Assembly: GCF_000332455.1 (NCBI RefSeq)
Contig: NZ_AOGY02000071.1
Coordinates: forward strand, 1-6,787
DNA length: 6,787 nt
Direction: 5' to 3'
Origin: Leptospira vanthielii serovar Holland str. Waz Holland = ATCC 700522
Lineage (GTDB): Bacteria; Spirochaetota; Leptospiria; Leptospirales; Leptospiraceae
The notes under the pieces were generated by a model that was not told the DNA's origin, ran no database searches, and worked only from the letters and a program-made list of their open reading frames with translations. Positions within the stretch are counted from its first letter, which is position 1. Each line of letters begins with the position of its first letter. This document shows positions 4,796 to 6,787 of this stretch, in pieces. The position numbers and the translations under genes are program-made.

Positions 4796-5638
4796 TCAAT
4801 AATATTTTAATGGATTTGGTTGCTTTTGTGCTCCAGACAAAATTTCTTTAGTTTGAGGATCAACTCTTTCAAATAAGTCATTTCTCCATTCAATTTCTGA
4901 GAATTCGTTTAATCTATCTATATGAGCACCTAAAAAGTAACGATTTTCATTATAAATAATTCCAAAATTTCGTCCGTTTTGTATTCGATAAATACCGGCA
5001 AGTTGTGGAGGGCCACCACAAGCTGGATCTTTGATGTTCTCTAGTGTATCACAAAAGCATTGAAAAATAGATCGAGTAGTATTCCGAATTTTACTGTTCT
5101 TATAATTTTCATAATTTATCAAAAATTCATTTCTACCACTTCCCAAAGTAAATAATTTCTCCGAATGATCATTATAGGTAGGTTCAGCAACATTCCATTT
5201 TCCAATTCCTTCATGTTCGGAGTATTCAATTAATCTGATAAAGAATTTTGAATTCATCTTATCTTGATCCCTTGTAACAAATAGAATTTGAAATGATCCA
5301 GAAAATTTCGTCTTTGAAGGAAATAATAGTCTTTTTTCCGATAAAAATTCGAAGAATAGATTATAGCGTTTCTTTGCAGAATCAAAGCTGTTATTGTAAA
5401 ATAAACCTTGATCTATTAATTGGGCAATTTGGTTAATTGTTATTAACGGAAAAATAACTTCTCCACAAAAGCCAATGATGATCGGGTGATTTCGGCAGCT
5501 GAAAATTTTTTGAGCGTAATCATATTTTTCGATAAAATTATTTTCAACGTTGTTCCAGCTAATTCTGCTTTCACTAGCAATATAAATAGAAGATTCTTTC
5601 CTTTGATCAACTCCTATCCAAGAAATGAGTAGCGTCAT
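4796..5638 (-). CDS. Probable proteasome-like (Ntn-hydrolase fold) protein (cassette C6)
   Basis: A 280-residue cytoplasmic protein with no signal peptide. It begins Met-Thr, so removal of Met would expose a Thr, the nucleophile of proteasome-type Ntn hydrolases. Further matches to the fold's pattern are a hydrophobic strand then ASESRIS (residues 21-27, where proteasomes have A-[DS]-x-R-x-[ST]), YAQKIF (Lys44, in the role of the KVF/KIF lysine), IIGFCGE (54-60, the glycine-rich turn) and TLGSG (164-168, like the GSG motif). The acidic residue is Glu23, not the usual Asp. The assignment rests on motif order and is moderate; peptidase activity is not established. The start follows AAGGAAC by about eight bases. 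The leader is only 29 bases, so the gene is probably transcribed from upstream. About 200 bases of non-coding DNA separate the TGA stop from the damaged attC. Confidence 0.6.
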   Translation of the reverse strand: MTLLISWIGVDQRKESSIYIASESRISWNNVENNFIEKYDYAQKIFSCRNHPIIIGFCGEVIFPLITINQIAQLIDQGLFYNNSFDSAKKRYNLFFEFLSEKRLLFPSKTKFSGSFQILFVTRDQDKMNSKFFIRLIEYSEHEGIGKWNVAEPTYNDHSEKLFTLGSGRNEFLINYENYKNSKIRNTTRSIFQCFCDTLENIKDPACGGPPQLAGIYRIQNGRNFGIIYNENRYFLGAHIDRLNEFSEIEWRNDLFERVDPQTKEILSGAQKQPNPLKYY

Positions 5639-5663
5639 AATTGTGTTCCTTTTTTAAAATGGC

Positions 5664-5825
5664 GTATAACGAATTAGGGGAGACGACGTTTCCCGACCCT
5701 GAGTCCCGAATGGGACGTTAGGGACTGGCACGTAGTTTGCGGATGCAAACGAGTGACAGAAGGGAAATGTGGCGCAGCCCAAGCGAGGCCTTGTGCCGAA
5801 GCGAAGCGTTTCCCCGCTGTTATGC
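5664..5825 (-). repeat. attC7: attC site of the C7 lipoprotein cassette
   Basis: R' is GTTATAC (5670-5664) and R'' is GCATAAC (5825-5819). R'' matches the C7 start (GTTATGC at 6555-6549), as expected for the circular form. The L arms pair as GGGGAGACG/CGTTTCCCC with one G-T wobble on the plus strand. The next stem is CGTTTCCC/GGGAAATG. Further hairpins are GTCCCG-AA-TGGGAC and TTTGC-GGAT-GCAAA. The terminal inverted repeat of C7 spans 6538-6555 and 5819-5836. Confidence 0.9.
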
Positions 5826-5833
5826 GTAGTTTT

Positions 5834-6517
5834 TCATGCTTCACTTTTGACTTTTAATTTAATATCCATTTCTTCTATATTTTGAATTTCAAATTTACCA
5901 TTTTTGATATGGAATTGAAAGTAAATATTGGATTTTCTTGGAGTAACGATTTTTAGAATATTTTTTCCTTCAATTTGGAAGTCTTTTTTAAATTTTAGAA
6001 TAGATCTTGAACAAGTAACGAAGTTGTCTGCAGTTTTGATTACTTTATGTTGATTAGGATAATTATCGTGAATCAACAAAGGTCTTTCTAGATTAAATCT
6101 ATTTCCTTTCGAAATATATGAATATGGGTAAATGAATTCAATTTTTTCATTAAACATATTTCCGTTCAATTCAAAATCATAAAGATCTAGATCTAATATT
6201 TTTTCTTTAAATTTTTCTTCATCAAAACAAATTTCTGTCAGAAGCAGAAAATCATTTTCTGTAATATTTTTTTCAAAATCTTCCATATACTTCGAATTTA
6301 AAATATTATTTGGGTCATTTAAAACTAGATTTATATTCTCATTTTCAATGTAGAAAGAGTTTAATTGGTAGAAGTTAGATCCATAAAATGCAGCTTCTTC
6401 AAATTTGATACTAGAGTTATTGTTTAACCGATGCTCTGAAGTAATACCTGGAGAAACTAGAGTTAGTGAAGCACAGGAAGAAATTGATAGAAGTATTATT
6501 GTAAAAATTATTTTCAT
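5834..6517 (-). CDS. Predicted spirochaetal lipoprotein, function unknown (cassette C7)
   Basis: A 227-residue protein with a short lipoprotein signal: MKII, a hydrophobic stretch to about residue 12, then the lipobox ISSC with the acylated cysteine at residue 15. This -3 Ile / -1 Ser pattern fits spirochaete lipoboxes. The mature part is rich in Asn, Lys, Phe and Ile. It shows no domain I recognise and no further membrane segment, so it is predicted to be membrane-anchored. The start codon has only a weak upstream purine run (AGAGAA). The leader from the cassette edge is about 38 bases and leaves little room for a promoter, so expression probably depends on upstream transcription. The TGA stop (5836-5834) lies within the cassette's terminal inverted repeat. 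The gene is real by length and signal peptide; its role is unknown. Confidence 0.85.
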   Translation of the reverse strand: MKIIFTIILLSISSCASLTLVSPGITSEHRLNNNSSIKFEEAAFYGSNFYQLNSFYIENENINLVLNDPNNILNSKYMEDFEKNITENDFLLLTEICFDEEKFKEKILDLDLYDFELNGNMFNEKIEFIYPYSYISKGNRFNLERPLLIHDNYPNQHKVIKTADNFVTCSRSILKFKKDFQIEGKNILKIVTPRKSNIYFQFHIKNGKFEIQNIEEMDIKLKVKSEA

Positions 6518-6548
6518 ATTTTTCTCTAGTTATTTTTTGAAAAATTAC

Positions 6549-6708
6549 GCATAACGAACTAGGCTAACCGACGTAGGCTGGCCCTGAGTCCCAACGGGAC
6601 GTTAGGGACTGGCACGTAGTTTGCGGATGCAAACGAGTGCCAGAAGCCTATGTGGCGCAGCCCAAGCGAGGGCTCGTCCCGAAGCGAAGCGTTTCCGCGC
6701 TGTTATCT
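6549..6708 (-). repeat. attC0: attC site ending the upstream cassette
   Basis: R' is GTTATGC (minus, 6555-6549) and R'' is AGATAAC (6708-6702). They differ because R' takes its TT-onward bases from the next cassette, C7. Internal stems on the plus strand include CGTAGGCT/AGCCTATG, a GTCCC-AAC-GGGAC hairpin, and TGGCAC/GTGCCA enclosing TTTGC-GGAT-GCAAA. The L arms are odd: the left arm reads CTAACCG, but the right arm reads CGTTTCC, which belongs to the other L type seen in attC4 and attC7. The two do not pair, so this site may be chimeric or weakened. Confidence 0.85.
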
Positions 6709-6787
6709 GCTGTGCCCTATGCTAAGTTTGGCTTGCTGCCTGTTTTTTCTCACTAAGGAATTTAATAGTCCAAAATATACGTGGCGT
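6703..6787 (-). other. 3' tail of the upstream cassette, gene not identifiable
   Basis: Only the last 80 or so bases before attC0 are present. Two minus-strand frames are open from the window edge. One ends in TAA at 6705-6703, inside the attC R'' box, and would give a C-terminus ending AKLSIGHSR. The other ends in TAG further upstream and would end KKQAASQT. A stop codon inside R'' is also seen for hicB in this window, which mildly favours the first frame. Neither tail is recognisable. The end motif on the plus strand from 6702 (GTTATCTGCTGTGCCC) has the invariant G at position 11 described in the findings. Confidence 0.35.

Larger units (their letters stand above)
1..6787 (-). mobile_element. 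Integron gene-cassette array (integrase not in window)
   Basis: Seven consecutive cassettes are visible, all with genes on the minus strand and each followed by a GC-rich attC site of about 160 bp. Every attC has R-box-like ends (for example GTTATGC, GTTAGCC or GTTATAC on the minus strand) and internal complementary L-like arms. If recombination cuts G^TT as in known integrons, the cassettes begin (minus strand) at 6554, 5669, 4336, 3348, 2583, 1693 and 809. The cargo genes are AT-rich and unrelated to one another, while the attC sites are much more GC-rich and strongly alike. This is the pattern of a sedentary chromosomal array. No integrase, attI or cassette promoter is visible. The array polarity places attI beyond 6787. 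Recognition rests on the site architecture; the host lineage is inferred. Confidence 0.88.

Noticed and set aside
1..6787. CRISPR array
   Set aside because: The repeats are about 160 bp, folded, and spaced by genes of varied length. There are no short identical repeats with uniform spacers and no cas genes.

Overview
This window is a stretch of an integron gene-cassette array, read on the minus strand. AT-rich single-gene or two-gene units alternate with GC-rich recombination sites (attC) of about 160 bp. The low-GC genes, two short lipoproteins with spirochaete-style lipoboxes (ISSC and FIGC), and HigBA/HicAB modules of types I associate with Leptospira suggest a Leptospira-like spirochaete. 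That assignment is inference. No integrase gene or attI site is present. Because genes in an array point away from attI, the integrase should lie beyond position 6787, if it is linked at all.

Layout in transcription order (high to low coordinates): the tail of an upstream cassette (6787-6703); attC0 (6549-6708); lipoprotein cassette C7 (gene 6517-5834, attC7 5664-5825); cassette C6 with a proteasome-like Ntn-hydrolase candidate (5638-4796), a structured non-coding element (4641-4750) and a damaged composite attC (4331-4592); a 37-bp remnant of a lost cassette (4300-4336); cassette C5 with an intact HigB/HigA pair (4228-3525, attC5 3343-3505); cassette C4 with a very acidic unknown protein (3301-2777, attC4 2578-2739); cassette C3 with HicA/HicB (2454-1844, attC3 1688-1849); cassette C2 with a second lipoprotein (1603-1022, attC2 804-966); and cassette C1 with a disrupted higB toxin, an intact higA antitoxin (725-133) and a truncated attC1 (1-116).

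The most striking observation is at the cassette ends. Each cassette begins and ends with its own private inverted repeat of about 16-18 bp, well beyond the 7-bp R box expected of attC sites. In every case where both ends are visible the only mismatch is at position 11: A at the start, G in the reverse complement of the end. On the plus strand (the attC bottom strand) this is a T-G wobble; on the other strand it is an A-C mismatch. Stems inside the attC sites also show compensatory changes and G-T wobbles that favour folding of the same strand. Together these look like a strand-polarity code for single-strand recombination.

The genes look like typical accessory cargo. There are three type II toxin-antitoxin modules among seven cassettes (one with its toxin broken), two exported lipoproteins, and two cytoplasmic proteins of unknown role. 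The toxin-antitoxin cassettes have longer leaders with palindromes that could be operators. The C6 and C7 genes start 29-38 bases from the cassette edge and probably rely on read-through transcription.
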